Part shown: positions 33,572 through 42,136 of the stretch, in pieces
Numbering within the stretch: the first letter of the stretch is position 1
How the letters are laid out: every line of letters starts with the position of its first letter
Source: Deltaproteobacteria bacterium
GTDB taxonomy: Bacteria; Myxococcota_A; Polyangia; DRWM01; JAAZOP01
DNA: 64,000 bases
Direction: 5' to 3'
Assembly: GCA_016218815.1 (NCBI GenBank)
Contig: JACRCX010000029.1
Coordinates: 1 to 64,000, forward strand
Notes under the pieces: model-generated
What the model saw: only the letters and a program-made list of their open reading frames with translations
What the model was told of the DNA's origin: nothing
Database searches by the model: none
Translations under genes and position numbers: made by a program

Positions 33572-34849
33572 ATGCGTCGCTGGTTGTTGGTTCTTGGTTG
33601 TTGGTTGGCGGGGTGCGACTCGGGCGGCCCCGCAACGCTCGTGCCGTGCGGCATCGCCGACCCCGCCACCGGAGAGGCCAGGGTGTGCGGCGACGGCCAG
33701 TTCTGCCTCTGCGGCAGCGTCCGCGATTCCGGGCGCTGCGCCGTCCCCCAGGGACTCTGTTCCGGGCGCTACCAGTTCGCGACGGGAACCATGGAGTGCC
33801 TCTCCCCCGCCCAGGCCGCCGGCCTCGTGCCGTCCACCCCGACCGCTCATCCCGCCTGCCCGTCCCGGGAGGACGCCGATGCAGAGGCGGAGGCCGACGT
33901 GGCAACGGACGCGGAGGCGGACGCGGAGGCGGAGGTGGACGCGGAAGCGGACGCGGAGGCAGAGGTGGACGCGGACTCGTCCGCCGAAGCGGATTCATCC
34001 GCGGAGGCGGATGGCGGCGCCCCGGTCGAGATCGTCGTCTTCGCCGGCGAGGAGCTGCGGTCCGGGACGCCCGACCGACGCACCGCCGCCCGTGACATCG
34101 GCTTCCCGGTCCCCCGGCCGTTCGAGCGCATCGTCCTGGAATACGAGCTGCGCACCGCCTGCCCCGTGCTGTGCGATCCCGTGGCGCGCGTGACGACCGT
34201 GCGCCTCGACGTCGACGGCGGCCGCACGATCGAGCTGCTGCGCGCCGTGACGCCGTTCGGCGCCGACGCGTCCTGGACCGAGGACCTCACCTACCTGGCG
34301 CCCGTGCTGCGGCTCACGCGCCGCGTCGCGGTGTTCATCGACACCACCGAGGGGGCCTACGAGGTCGATCTGCGCTTCGTGTTCACGCCCGGCACCCCGC
34401 CCCGCGAGGTGCGCTCGGTGCTGCCGCTCTTCGACGAGACGGCCTGGACCGCGACCAGCGATCCTGCCGAGCAGCTCGTGAACATCCCCTTCGGTGCCGC
34501 GGGCGCCGTGCTGCTCTACCGCCTGACGGGCCACGCAACCAGCGGCACGGGCTGCGACGAGACCTGTGCGCGGACCGCCTCCGTGACCATCGACGGCGTG
34601 CCGCGCCTGGAGATCGCTCCCTGGCGCGACGACTGCGGCGACTTCGTCGCCGGCAACCCGCTCGCCGATCCCGCCGTCGTCGCCCTCGCCCGCTCGGGCT
34701 GGTGCCCCGCGGACCTCGTCCGCACGGGCGTCTCCGACGTCTCCGCCTGGCTCACGTCGGGCGACCACTTCATCGACATGACGATCAACGACGTCGATCC
34801 CGCCACGGGCTCGTGGCGGGCCAGCATGGTCCTGGTGCTCTACCGGTAG
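33572..34849 (+). CDS. PNGase F-like lipoprotein, possibly catalytically inactive
   Basis: A 425-residue lipoprotein with a lipobox at WLAGC (Cys15), a Cys-rich module (CGIADPATGEARVCGDGQFCLCGS), an Asp/Glu/Ala/Ser repeat linker (about 105-150), and a C-terminal part that resembles both beta-sandwich domains of peptide-N-glycosidase F: ACPVLCDPVAR, TPFGADASWTEDLTYLAPVL, VFIDTTEG, TGHATSGTGCDETCARTASVTIDG and SGWCPADLVRTGVSDVS. Compared from memory with the Elizabethkingia enzyme, Glu206 is kept but the catalytic Asp60 aligns with Ala and Glu118 with Asp. The signal peptide is encoded by a family B repeat. A TATAGT at 33538-33543 may be its -10 box. The fold call is moderate; the loss of activity is inferred. 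Confidence 0.75.
   Translation: MRRWLLVLGCWLAGCDSGGPATLVPCGIADPATGEARVCGDGQFCLCGSVRDSGRCAVPQGLCSGRYQFATGTMECLSPAQAAGLVPSTPTAHPACPSREDADAEAEADVATDAEADAEAEVDAEADAEAEVDADSSAEADSSAEADGGAPVEIVVFAGEELRSGTPDRRTAARDIGFPVPRPFERIVLEYELRTACPVLCDPVARVTTVRLDVDGGRTIELLRAVTPFGADASWTEDLTYLAPVLRLTRRVAVFIDTTEGAYEVDLRFVFTPGTPPREVRSVLPLFDETAWTATSDPAEQLVNIPFGAAGAVLLYRLTGHATSGTGCDETCARTASVTIDGVPRLEIAPWRDDCGDFVAGNPLADPAVVALARSGWCPADLVRTGVSDVSAWLTSGDHFIDMTINDVDPATGSWRASMVLVLYR
33581..33612 (-). repeat. Family B repeat forming the signal-peptide code
   Basis: TGGTTGTTGGTTCTTGGTTG followed by TTGGTTGGCGGGG, the reverse complement of the CCAACAACC repeat family. It encodes the hydrophobic core WLLVLGCWLAG of the PNGase F-like lipoprotein. 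Confidence 0.7.
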
Positions 34850-34863
34850 GGGACGGGGTCTTG

Positions 34864-36006
34864 GTGTCAGTGGACGGCGCCGAATCGACGAACAGGCGGG
34901 GGTGGGTGCGGGCGGCCGCGGCCGCCGCGCTCGTCCTGTCCGTCCTCGACGGTAGCCGGGCCGCCGGCGATCCGCCGGGAGCGGAGGCCGCCCCGACCGC
35001 CCCGGCCCGCGTGCCAGAGGTCGACTGGAGCCCGGACGAGTTCTCCGGGCCGGCGTACGACGATTGGCTGCTGGGAGATCCGTTCCGGCTGGTCCCCCGC
35101 GCCCGGTCCCAGGTCGTGCGGCGGTATCCCCGGGGCACGCCGCTGCAAGGCGGTTTCCCCGGCCGCCGTCTCCTGCTCACCTTCGACGACGGGCCCTTCC
35201 CGGAGACCACCCCGAGGCTCCTCGAGATCCTGGCGCGCGAGAAAGTCCACGCCGTGTTCTTCGTCGTCGCCGGCCGGGTGGACGAGACCCCGCTGCGACG
35301 CAACGGCCGCCGCATGGTCCAGCAGATCATCGCCGGCGGCCACGTCGTCGGAAACCACAGCTTCAACCATCCCCACCTCGTCTCGCTGGCCGAGGAAGGC
35401 TGGAGACAGCAGATCCAGCGCGCACACGCCGCGATCTTCTCCGCCATCGACTACGCCCCCACGCTCTTCCGGCCGCCGTACGGCCACTTCAACGGCGCGA
35501 TCGATCGCTACCTCACCTACCGCGGCTACACCCGCGTCCACTGGACCTACGTCGCCGACGAGTTCCGCGGACGCTCGCCCGAGGTCATGACGCGGGGGAT
35601 CATGGAGCAGTTCGCCGAGCGCGAGCGCCTGGGACGCAACCTGGGCGGCATCCTGCTCCTGCACGACAGCCACGAACGCTCCGTGGATTGCGCCGGGGTC
35701 CTCATCCGGCGGCTCAAGGCCGAGAACTGCACGCTCCTGGACGCCGGCGACGACGACATCTGGCGCTTCGTCGACGTCGGCGAGTTCTTCCAGCCGGCGG
35801 GGCAGGGCGGCGACGAGTCCACGACCGCCTCCTCCCTCCCGGCGGCGCCCGCCGTGCTGGAAGAGGCCCGCCGCTGGTGCGAGGAGCACGCCGGCGAGCT
35901 GGACGAGATCCGCAGGCTCGACGACATCCAGGTCAACATCAACGAGGACGGCTTCGGCAGCGTCGCCGGCCACGACCCGCCGGACGAGGGAACCACCGAA
36001 CCGTGA
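34864..36006 (+). CDS. Secreted polysaccharide deacetylase (NodB/CE4)
   Basis: A 380-residue protein with an N-terminal hydrophobic export signal (WVRAAAAAALVLSVLDG) and a NodB homology domain at about residues 95-300. The motifs are motif 1 TFDDGP, motif 2 HSFNHPH (metal-binding His pair), motif 3 RPPYG and motif 5 LLLHDS. It should remove N- or O-acetyl groups from peptidoglycan, chitin-like or other surface polysaccharide. There is no ATG near; GTG 34864 follows GGGGACGGGG at workable spacing, and GTG 34870 or TTG 34861 are alternatives. It starts 14 bp after the PNGase F-like gene, so the two are likely cotranscribed. The last 80 residues are charged and variable. Confidence 0.9.
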   Translation: MSVDGAESTNRRGWVRAAAAAALVLSVLDGSRAAGDPPGAEAAPTAPARVPEVDWSPDEFSGPAYDDWLLGDPFRLVPRARSQVVRRYPRGTPLQGGFPGRRLLLTFDDGPFPETTPRLLEILAREKVHAVFFVVAGRVDETPLRRNGRRMVQQIIAGGHVVGNHSFNHPHLVSLAEEGWRQQIQRAHAAIFSAIDYAPTLFRPPYGHFNGAIDRYLTYRGYTRVHWTYVADEFRGRSPEVMTRGIMEQFAERERLGRNLGGILLLHDSHERSVDCAGVLIRRLKAENCTLLDAGDDDIWRFVDVGEFFQPAGQGGDESTTASSLPAAPAVLEEARRWCEEHAGELDEIRRLDDIQVNINEDGFGSVAGHDPPDEGTTEP

Positions 36007-36020
36007 AACTTCGATTGCGT

Positions 36021-36944
36021 CTACCGGATCGGAGTCGTGAGCGAAACCCGGAACACCGCCTCGGCCTCGTCGATGCCGTCCAGCGGGAACGATAGCCCCG
36101 CGATCCGTTCGATGCGCAGCGTCAGCCCCGCCAGGTCGGGCGCCGGCGGAAGCTGGACCAGCACCTCGGCGGGGAGGTCGAACTCCCCGTCGTCCGCGGG
36201 ATGGCAGACGATGCCCCGCGGCGCGCCATCGACTCCGGTCCAGACGAGCGATACGACGACGTCGCTCGTGTGGTCGGGCCACGGGATCCAGCGCAAGTCC
36301 AGTCGCGGCTCCGGATCGAAGGTCCCGACCGGTCCGTCGCCCACCTCGTCGCCGCCGATGCGCAGATCGTCCCAGCTCGGCGGCGCCCCGATCGAGAACC
36401 ACGGACTGCGGTCCGACTCGCCCTTCACCACATAGCGGCTCCCGGGCCGGTACGACAGGTCGGACGTCCCGCCGTAGGTCACCCCGCTCATCACGTCGAG
36501 CAGATCGGGGAAGGTCCGGATCGCCAGCAGCTCCTCCGAGCCGGCGCCGCGGGCCAGGATGCGGCCCACGTCCAGGAATTCCACGTCCGCCGTCGTCGCC
36601 GCCGCCGGGTCGATCGCGGGCGCCGCCGCCGGGACCCGCAACGCCGCCGTGCAGCCGTCACTCGTTGGCAGCGCGTCCAGATCCGCCAGGCCCAGCACCT
36701 CGCGCACCTCGGCCTCGTACGGCGGGTCGTAGCGCACGAACCGCGCCTCGATCGCCAGTCGCTCGCTCGTCGTGGATGCCCCCTGCGGGTCCACCGTCGT
36801 CGCCGTCTGGAAGACGACCGCGCCCAAGGTCCGGGACTCGCTCCCCACCTCCGCCCGCCCCGCGAAGGCCGCGAAGTCGTCGCAACCCATCACGGCGACC
36901 CATATCGCGCCCACCACCGTCAAGCCGGCTGCCGCCTTCCTCAC
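36021..36944 (-). CDS. Lipoprotein of unknown function
   Basis: A 307-residue protein with a short signal peptide and lipobox (WVAVMGC, Cys about 20). The rest is a predicted all-beta secreted domain (YGGTSDLSYRPGSRYVVKG, RLDLRWIPWP, VVVSLVWTGVDG) with no catalytic motif that I recognise. No ATG is present near the signal peptide; GTG 36944 gives the best N terminus, and GTG 36974 is possible. A TATACT on the minus strand at 36951-36956 would place a transcript start at the GTG itself, a possible leaderless message. It is convergent with the deacetylase gene (14-bp gap). Confidence 0.75.
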   Translation of the reverse strand: MRKAAAGLTVVGAIWVAVMGCDDFAAFAGRAEVGSESRTLGAVVFQTATTVDPQGASTTSERLAIEARFVRYDPPYEAEVREVLGLADLDALPTSDGCTAALRVPAAAPAIDPAAATTADVEFLDVGRILARGAGSEELLAIRTFPDLLDVMSGVTYGGTSDLSYRPGSRYVVKGESDRSPWFSIGAPPSWDDLRIGGDEVGDGPVGTFDPEPRLDLRWIPWPDHTSDVVVSLVWTGVDGAPRGIVCHPADDGEFDLPAEVLVQLPPAPDLAGLTLRIERIAGLSFPLDGIDEAEAVFRVSLTTPIR

Positions 36945-36990
36945 GCCCGTCAGTATAGGGTCCCCTACCGCCACCTGGCAAGGAGAGGGA

Positions 36991-37085
36991 AGGTTGTTGG
37001 TTGTTGGTGGGGCGATCGGATTGAGTCGTTGGTCCGGAGGTGCCCGCATTCCCTGTTCCCTGTTCCCTGTTCCCGGTTCGCTGGT
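36991..37085. repeat. Adjacent family B (reverse) and family F repeats
   Basis: 36991-37040 holds GGTTGTTGGTTGTTGGTGGG and GAGTCGTTGGTCCGGAGG, the reverse complement of family B. 37048-37085 holds ATTCCCTGTTCCCTGTTCCC and GGTTCGCTGG, matching the stretch in the HprK-like gene at 4752. They fill the gap before the DUF3857 gene. Confidence 0.75.
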
Positions 37086-37112
37086 TGACGCGGCGGTCCC
37101 GGACCTGTTCCC

Positions 37113-39176
37113 ATGCGCACCATGATGCGACCCACGGGACGTGAGTGGACCCCCGCCGTCGTGCTTGCCGGACTGGTGGCAGCGACCGCCGCCGTCGCCG
37201 CGCAAGCCCAGACCGCCCCCGCACCGGCCGACGCGCCCGCGACCCCCCCCGCGGCCTGCGATCCCGACGTCGCGCGACTCGCTCGCGACGCCGCCGCGCC
37301 GGCCGGCCAGGAGGATGCCGACGGCGTCGTCGTCTTCGACCGCTGGGAAGTCCGCGTCGAGGACTCCGGTCAGGCCCACACCGTGCGGCGACGGCTCCAG
37401 AAGGCCCTGACCGAGGCGGGGGCCACCCGCCTCTCGGCACTGCGTTTCGACTACGACCCCTCGACCAGCCTGCTCGAGATCCGCCGCGTCGCCGTCGTCC
37501 GCGCCGACGGGACCTGCGCCGACGTCCCCCTGGACGGCCTGCTCGATGCCCCCCAACCCGCCTGGGCCATCTACTGGGGCCTGCGGGCCAAGCTCCTGGC
37601 CGTGCCCCGGCCGGCCGTCGGCGATGCCGTCGAGACCGAAACCTACTTCACCGGCTTCCAGATCGCGTACCTCGACGAGCCCCAGGACAGCGAGCGCTAC
37701 GTGCCGCCCATGCGCGGCCACTTCTACGACTCCGTCCTCTTCGGCGACGAGTCCTGGCCCGTCCTGGAGAAGAGCTACGCCGTGGACACGCCCCGCGAAA
37801 AACCGCTGCAGTTCGAGACCTACGGACCGCCGGTGTCCGTGTCATCGACCTTCGACGAGCAGGCGAACCACTACGTCTTCCGCGCCGAGGACCTGCCGCC
37901 GTTGCCGGAGGAGCCGGGCGCACCCTGGATGACCGACTACCTGCCCAAGGTCGTCATGGCCACCGTGCCCGACTGGCGCGAGAAGAGCCGCTGGTTCTTC
38001 CAGGCCAACGAAGGCCAGTTCGCCGCCGACGACAACGTCCGCGCCGCGGCCGAACGGATCACTGCCGGCCTCCGCACCGACGAGGAGCGCGTCGCCGCCC
38101 TCAATCGCTGGGTGGCGATGAACGTGCGCTACCGCGGGCTCTCCGTCGGCCGCGAAGAGGGCTACACCATGCACGCCGGCACGATGACCCTCGAACAACT
38201 CGCCGGCGTCTGCAAGGACAAGGCCGGCATGCTCGTCACCCTCCTCCGCGCGATCGGCCTCGAGGCGTATCCGGCCATGACCATGGCCGGCTCCCGCGTC
38301 GAGCGCATCCCCGCCGACCAGTTCAACCACGCCGTCGTCGCCTGGCGCACGCCCGACGGCGACTTCCGCATGGTCGATCCCACCTGGGCGCCCTTCTCCC
38401 GCGACCTGTGGTCCCGCGCCGAGTCCGTCCAGCACTACCTGATCGGCACCGCCGAAGGGGAGGATCTCGCGGTTACAGCGTTCGAGGGACCCGAGCGCAA
38501 CGGCCTGACCGTCCGTGGCGAATCCCGCCTCGACGCCGACGGCAACCTCGAAAGCAGCGTCACCGTCGAGCCCTTCGGTGCCCTCGAGGACCGACTGCGC
38601 CGGATGCTCGGCCGCTCCTCCGTCCTGGAGACCCGTCACCAGCTCGAGGAGATCGTCGTCCGGCTCGCGCCCGCGGCCGTCCTCGACGACTACGGATTCG
38701 TGGATCCGTTCGAGATCGACACGCCGTTCACGGTGCGCCTGGACTACACCGCCGAACATCACGCCGCCGCCGGAGCGGATCTCATCCGGTTCTTCATCCC
38801 GCTCGCTCGTCACCCGTTCGGCCCCGGCCGCCTCGCGGACTGGCTCGCCGCCGCGGAGGACGACGAGCGCGAGACCCCCGTGCTCCTGCGCTGCGCCCAG
38901 ACCGTCGACGTCGAGGAACGCATCACCGTGCCTCCAGGCTTCGACCTCGCGGAGCCCTGGCTGCGCCGCGTCGAGAGCGACGCGGCGACTTTCTCCGGAA
39001 GTGTGTCCCAGGAGGGCAGGGCGATCGTCGTCCGCTGGAAGGTCATGACCCTCGAGCGCAACATCTCGCCCGACCAGTACTCCGGCCTCCACGACGTGGT
39101 CGAGGCCCTCCAGGATCTCTCCGATACCCCCATCGTCCTGGTCCGCGAAGAGGAGGACGCCGATGCGCGCCGCTGA
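37113..39176 (+). CDS. Secreted DUF3857/transglutaminase-like protein
   Basis: A 687-residue exported protein. After the signal peptide (VVLAGLVAATAAVAAQAQ) comes a DUF3857-type beta domain (about 60-270, FDRWEVRVEDSGQAHTVRRR) and then a transglutaminase-like cysteine protease fold with the triad Cys367 (GVCKDKA), His406 (FNHAVV) and Asp422 (MVDPTW). A C-terminal beta domain follows from about 450. Such proteins are common in the periplasm of Bacteroidota and Myxococcota; they may crosslink or cleave envelope peptides, but substrates are not established. The 3' end overlaps the next, related gene by 14 bp. The triad is complete, in contrast to the neighbour. Confidence 0.88.
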   Translation: MRTMMRPTGREWTPAVVLAGLVAATAAVAAQAQTAPAPADAPATPPAACDPDVARLARDAAAPAGQEDADGVVVFDRWEVRVEDSGQAHTVRRRLQKALTEAGATRLSALRFDYDPSTSLLEIRRVAVVRADGTCADVPLDGLLDAPQPAWAIYWGLRAKLLAVPRPAVGDAVETETYFTGFQIAYLDEPQDSERYVPPMRGHFYDSVLFGDESWPVLEKSYAVDTPREKPLQFETYGPPVSVSSTFDEQANHYVFRAEDLPPLPEEPGAPWMTDYLPKVVMATVPDWREKSRWFFQANEGQFAADDNVRAAAERITAGLRTDEERVAALNRWVAMNVRYRGLSVGREEGYTMHAGTMTLEQLAGVCKDKAGMLVTLLRAIGLEAYPAMTMAGSRVERIPADQFNHAVVAWRTPDGDFRMVDPTWAPFSRDLWSRAESVQHYLIGTAEGEDLAVTAFEGPERNGLTVRGESRLDADGNLESSVTVEPFGALEDRLRRMLGRSSVLETRHQLEEIVVRLAPAAVLDDYGFVDPFEIDTPFTVRLDYTAEHHAAAGADLIRFFIPLARHPFGPGRLADWLAAAEDDERETPVLLRCAQTVDVEERITVPPGFDLAEPWLRRVESDAATFSGSVSQEGRAIVVRWKVMTLERNISPDQYSGLHDVVEALQDLSDTPIVLVREEEDADARR

Positions 39177-41211
39177 TCGCCCCCTCCCTCCCCCCCATCC
39201 GTGTTCACCTGTGTTCAACGGTGGTCCCTTCTTCAACGGCCCGCGATGTAGCCGGACTTCCGTATCCGAACCGCGGGCTTCAGCCCGCGGCTGGCCCGAC
39301 CGACGCAGCCGCGCCCTGAAGGGCGCGGTTCGGTTCCGGGCAGGCAGCGGGCCGTTGTTCTTCTTCCCTCTCCTCGCCTGCCTCCCCTCCGCTTCCGCCC
39401 AACCGATGACCACGCAGATCACCGACGCTCCCGCCGACGCCCGCGTCCTCGAGCGAGCCATCCACATCGACATCGCCGCGGACGGCCGGACGACGCGCTC
39501 CGAGCGCCGCGTCGTCGAGTTCCTCACCGACTTCGCCCAGGAGGTCTATGCCGACCCCGCGGTGGTCTTCGATTCCTCTTCGCAGCGGCTGACGATCGAC
39601 GTCGCCCGCACCACGGAGCCCGACGGCACGATCCAGGACACCCCCTCCATCGGCATCAACGAGCTGAGCCTGCCGGACCTGATCGGCGCCCCGGCGTTCG
39701 CGTCCATCCGCGAAACCGTGGTTACCCACGTCGGCATCCAGCCCGGCGCGAAGGCGGAGCTGGCCTGGACCCTCGAGGACACCGCGCCGCCGCCCGGCGG
39801 CATCGCCGGCGGCGAAGTGGCGCTGCACTGGGCGATCCCGATCGAGCGCTTCGAGCTGCGCGTGACCGTCCCCTCCGGCTCCGAGTTGCAGCACGAGTGT
39901 CACGGCTGTCCGCTGGTGCCCGCCATCTCCGACGGGGCCGGCACACGCACCTACCTCTGGCAGGCATCCGACCTCGAGCCTCTGGACTGGTTCGAATCCA
40001 GCGCCCACGTCGGCGGTCCGGAGGACGGCCTGGACGGGCCGCGGATCGTGTTCTCCACCGCTGCGAGCTGGGACGAAGCGATGGCCCCTCTCCGTGCCGC
40101 CGTCGTCCCGGGAACGGCCGGCAGGGACGCCGGACTTGCGGGGCGGCCTGTCGTCGCCGGGGTGCTCGACGACCTGCCGTCGCTCGCCCAGCAGGTGGAA
40201 GCGCTCCAGGCATTCGTCGGCGAAGACTTGGCCACCGTGCACGTGCCGCGCGGCCTGCCGTTCCGCCCGCCTGCCCGTGCCGGCGACACGCTCGACCGCT
40301 CCGGCGGCACGCCCCTGGAGAAAGCCATCCTGCTGTCCGGGCTGCTTTCGGGCATCGGCGTTTCCGGCAGCCCCGCGCTGGCGGCGGGGCCCGCCGAGGC
40401 TGCGGACGTGCCGTTGCTGGGGGCCTTCCCGGACGCCTTCGTCACGGCCGTGGTCGACGGGACGGAATACTGGCTGCCGGTCGATCGACGCGGCATGTGG
40501 CCGGCCGGACACGGGTTCGGCGGCCGGACAATCCTCCGGACGGACCCGTCCGGGGGACCCGCGACGGTCGCCCTGGCGGACGGGGGGGCGAACCAGGCCG
40601 CCATGACGGTCGAGGCCACGCTTCACGAGGACGGAGCGGTATCGGCGCACGTTTCGCTGACGCTGACCGGGGGTCAGAACCCCTACGCCGACCTCCGCAC
40701 AAACGAGTCGGATCCGTCCGAGACCCTCGGCGACGCCGCAGCCGCCCTCCTCCCGTCCGGCGAAGCGGGCGACGTCGTCCTCGAGGCCTTCGGGTCGGAC
40801 CGAACGTCCGCCACCGTCGCCGTCCTCGGGCAGCTCGACCAAGAGGCGCCGGGGACGCTGACCCTGCCCCTGCCCTGGCCCGGCGATGACCCGTTCCCGC
40901 CGAGCCTGTACCGTTCGTCGCGCGACACCCCGCTCGACCTGGAACAACCATTCGCGCGCACCATTTCATGGGTCGTGAAGCTCCCCGACGGTTGGGAAGC
41001 GCGCCTGGTGCCTCCCACCATCTCCGTCACGTCCTCCGTCGGCCGTTTCGACCAGTCGGTGGTCGTCGGCGACGGCGAAATTCGCGTGGAACGCACGCTC
41101 GAAATCACCCGCGCGCGCATCGAACCGACCGAATACGACGGCCTCCTCCGCATCCGCCGCGCCTTCGCCACGTCCGGCTCCTCGCCCCTCGTGATCGCCC
41201 CCGCCCATTGA
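39163..41211 (+). CDS. DUF3857-type envelope protein, transglutaminase triad absent; signal region interrupted by repeats
   Basis: Up to 682 residues, related in layout to the protein before it: an N-terminal DUF3857 domain (ARVLERAIHIDIAADGRTTRSERRVVEFL) and a degenerate middle region (GTPLEKAILLSGLLSGIGV aligns with the Cys region but no Cys is there; no HAV or DPTW equivalents), so it is probably a non-catalytic partner. The frame starts at ATG 39163 inside the previous gene, but about 150 bp of interspersed repeat (39188-39337) separates MRAADRPLPPP from the hydrophobic signal LFFFPLLACLPSASA. Unless a TTG at 39355 is used, the signal peptide is no longer N-terminal and export may fail. 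Confidence 0.75.
   Translation: MRAADRPLPPPHPCSPVFNGGPFFNGPRCSRTSVSEPRASARGWPDRRSRALKGAVRFRAGSGPLFFFPLLACLPSASAQPMTTQITDAPADARVLERAIHIDIAADGRTTRSERRVVEFLTDFAQEVYADPAVVFDSSSQRLTIDVARTTEPDGTIQDTPSIGINELSLPDLIGAPAFASIRETVVTHVGIQPGAKAELAWTLEDTAPPPGGIAGGEVALHWAIPIERFELRVTVPSGSELQHECHGCPLVPAISDGAGTRTYLWQASDLEPLDWFESSAHVGGPEDGLDGPRIVFSTAASWDEAMAPLRAAVVPGTAGRDAGLAGRPVVAGVLDDLPSLAQQVEALQAFVGEDLATVHVPRGLPFRPPARAGDTLDRSGGTPLEKAILLSGLLSGIGVSGSPALAAGPAEAADVPLLGAFPDAFVTAVVDGTEYWLPVDRRGMWPAGHGFGGRTILRTDPSGGPATVALADGGANQAAMTVEATLHEDGAVSAHVSLTLTGGQNPYADLRTNESDPSETLGDAAAALLPSGEAGDVVLEAFGSDRTSATVAVLGQLDQEAPGTLTLPLPWPGDDPFPPSLYRSSRDTPLDLEQPFARTISWVVKLPDGWEARLVPPTISVTSSVGRFDQSVVVGDGEIRVERTLEITRARIEPTEYDGLLRIRRAFATSGSSPLVIAPAH
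39188..39337. repeat. Families D and C repeats within the 5' part of a gene
   Basis: 39188-39237 is family D (CCATCCGTGTTCACCTGTGT, then TCAACGGTGGTCCCTTCTTC). 39266-39335 is family C: the hairpins CCGCGGGCTTCAGCCCGCGG and CCGCGCCCTGAAGGGCGCGG joined by a linker and bounded by GAACC and GGTTCGG. The family C copy is the reverse complement of the one at 29661. Confidence 0.85.
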
Positions 41212-41269
41212 CCTGCGGGCCTTGCTCGGCCTATCTACCGTTCAATTCCGTGGGGGTAGCGAGCCGGGC

Positions 41270-42136
41270 ATGAAGGTCGCCCCGTTCCACGTCGTGCATC
41301 GCAAGGCCCTTCCCGGGGGCTACGTGATCCTGCGCCTGAGCGGCGAAGCGCTCGAGTGCGAGCCGGGGCAATTCGTCATGCTCCGGGGCGACTGGGGGTT
41401 CTCCCCGCTTCTGCCGCGACCGTTCTCGCTGGCGCTGGTCGAGGGACCCGATCTGACAATCCTGGTCAAGGTCATCGGCGAAGGCTCCAAGAGGCTCGCC
41501 GCGGCCCAGCGGGGCGACGTCGTGCTCGTCCACGGGCCCTTGGGGACGTCGTTCCGCCGCGTCGCGCCCGATGAGCGCGTGCTCATGGTCGGCGGCGGCG
41601 TGGGCATCGCGCCGCTGCTCTACCTGGCGCAGGCGAGCCGCTCGGCCGCGGGCGGCGGCCTCGTCGGCGTGTACGGCGGACGGTCCCGACGCGACCTGCC
41701 CATGGCGGCCGAGCTGGCCGCCGCGGCGGAGAGCGTCACCTTCGTCACCGAGGACGGGACCGCGGGAGAGAAGGGGCTGGCCAGCCGGGCGATGGTGGAG
41801 CACCTCGCCCGGACTCCGTTCGACCGCGTCGTCACCTGCGGACCGTGGGCGATGATGGCCACCGTGGCCAGGCTGGCGGCCGAAGCCGGCCTGCCGTGCG
41901 AGGTGTCGCTCGAGGCCATGATGGCCTGCGGCTACGGCATCTGTCTGGGCTGTGCCCTCCCGGCCACCGACGGCGGCTACGTCTACGCCTGCACCGACGG
42001 CCCGGTCATCGACGCGGGCCGCATCGTCTGGGGCGATCAGCCCGAGCCGAGCCTGGGAACGGAGGCCGGCAAGGATCGGAAGAAGCGCGAAGGGAGCGGG
42101 ACGCCGGCGGACAAGAAGGGGGGCAAGCGGACGTGA
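41270..42136 (+). CDS. pyrK: Dihydroorotate dehydrogenase electron transfer subunit
   Basis: A 288-residue iron-sulfur flavoprotein of the ferredoxin-reductase fold that passes electrons from PyrD to NAD. The FAD-binding RPFSLA, the NAD site GGGVGIAPLLYLA and the C-terminal 2Fe-2S cysteines (CGYGICLGC and a later YVYAC) are all visible. ATG 41270 starts the conserved FHVVHRKAL sequence. Its stop overlaps the pyrD start as GTGA. A Lys-rich tail of about 30 residues extends beyond the usual end. The pair forms a class 1B enzyme in pyrimidine synthesis. Confidence 0.95.
   Translation: MKVAPFHVVHRKALPGGYVILRLSGEALECEPGQFVMLRGDWGFSPLLPRPFSLALVEGPDLTILVKVIGEGSKRLAAAQRGDVVLVHGPLGTSFRRVAPDERVLMVGGGVGIAPLLYLAQASRSAAGGGLVGVYGGRSRRDLPMAAELAAAAESVTFVTEDGTAGEKGLASRAMVEHLARTPFDRVVTCGPWAMMATVARLAAEAGLPCEVSLEAMMACGYGICLGCALPATDGGYVYACTDGPVIDAGRIVWGDQPEPSLGTEAGKDRKKREGSGTPADKKGGKRT

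Noticed and set aside
39988-40000. GGTTCGAATCCAG resembling a tRNA T-loop
   Set aside because: It lies inside the DUF3857 coding sequence and no acceptor or anticodon arms can be paired around it.
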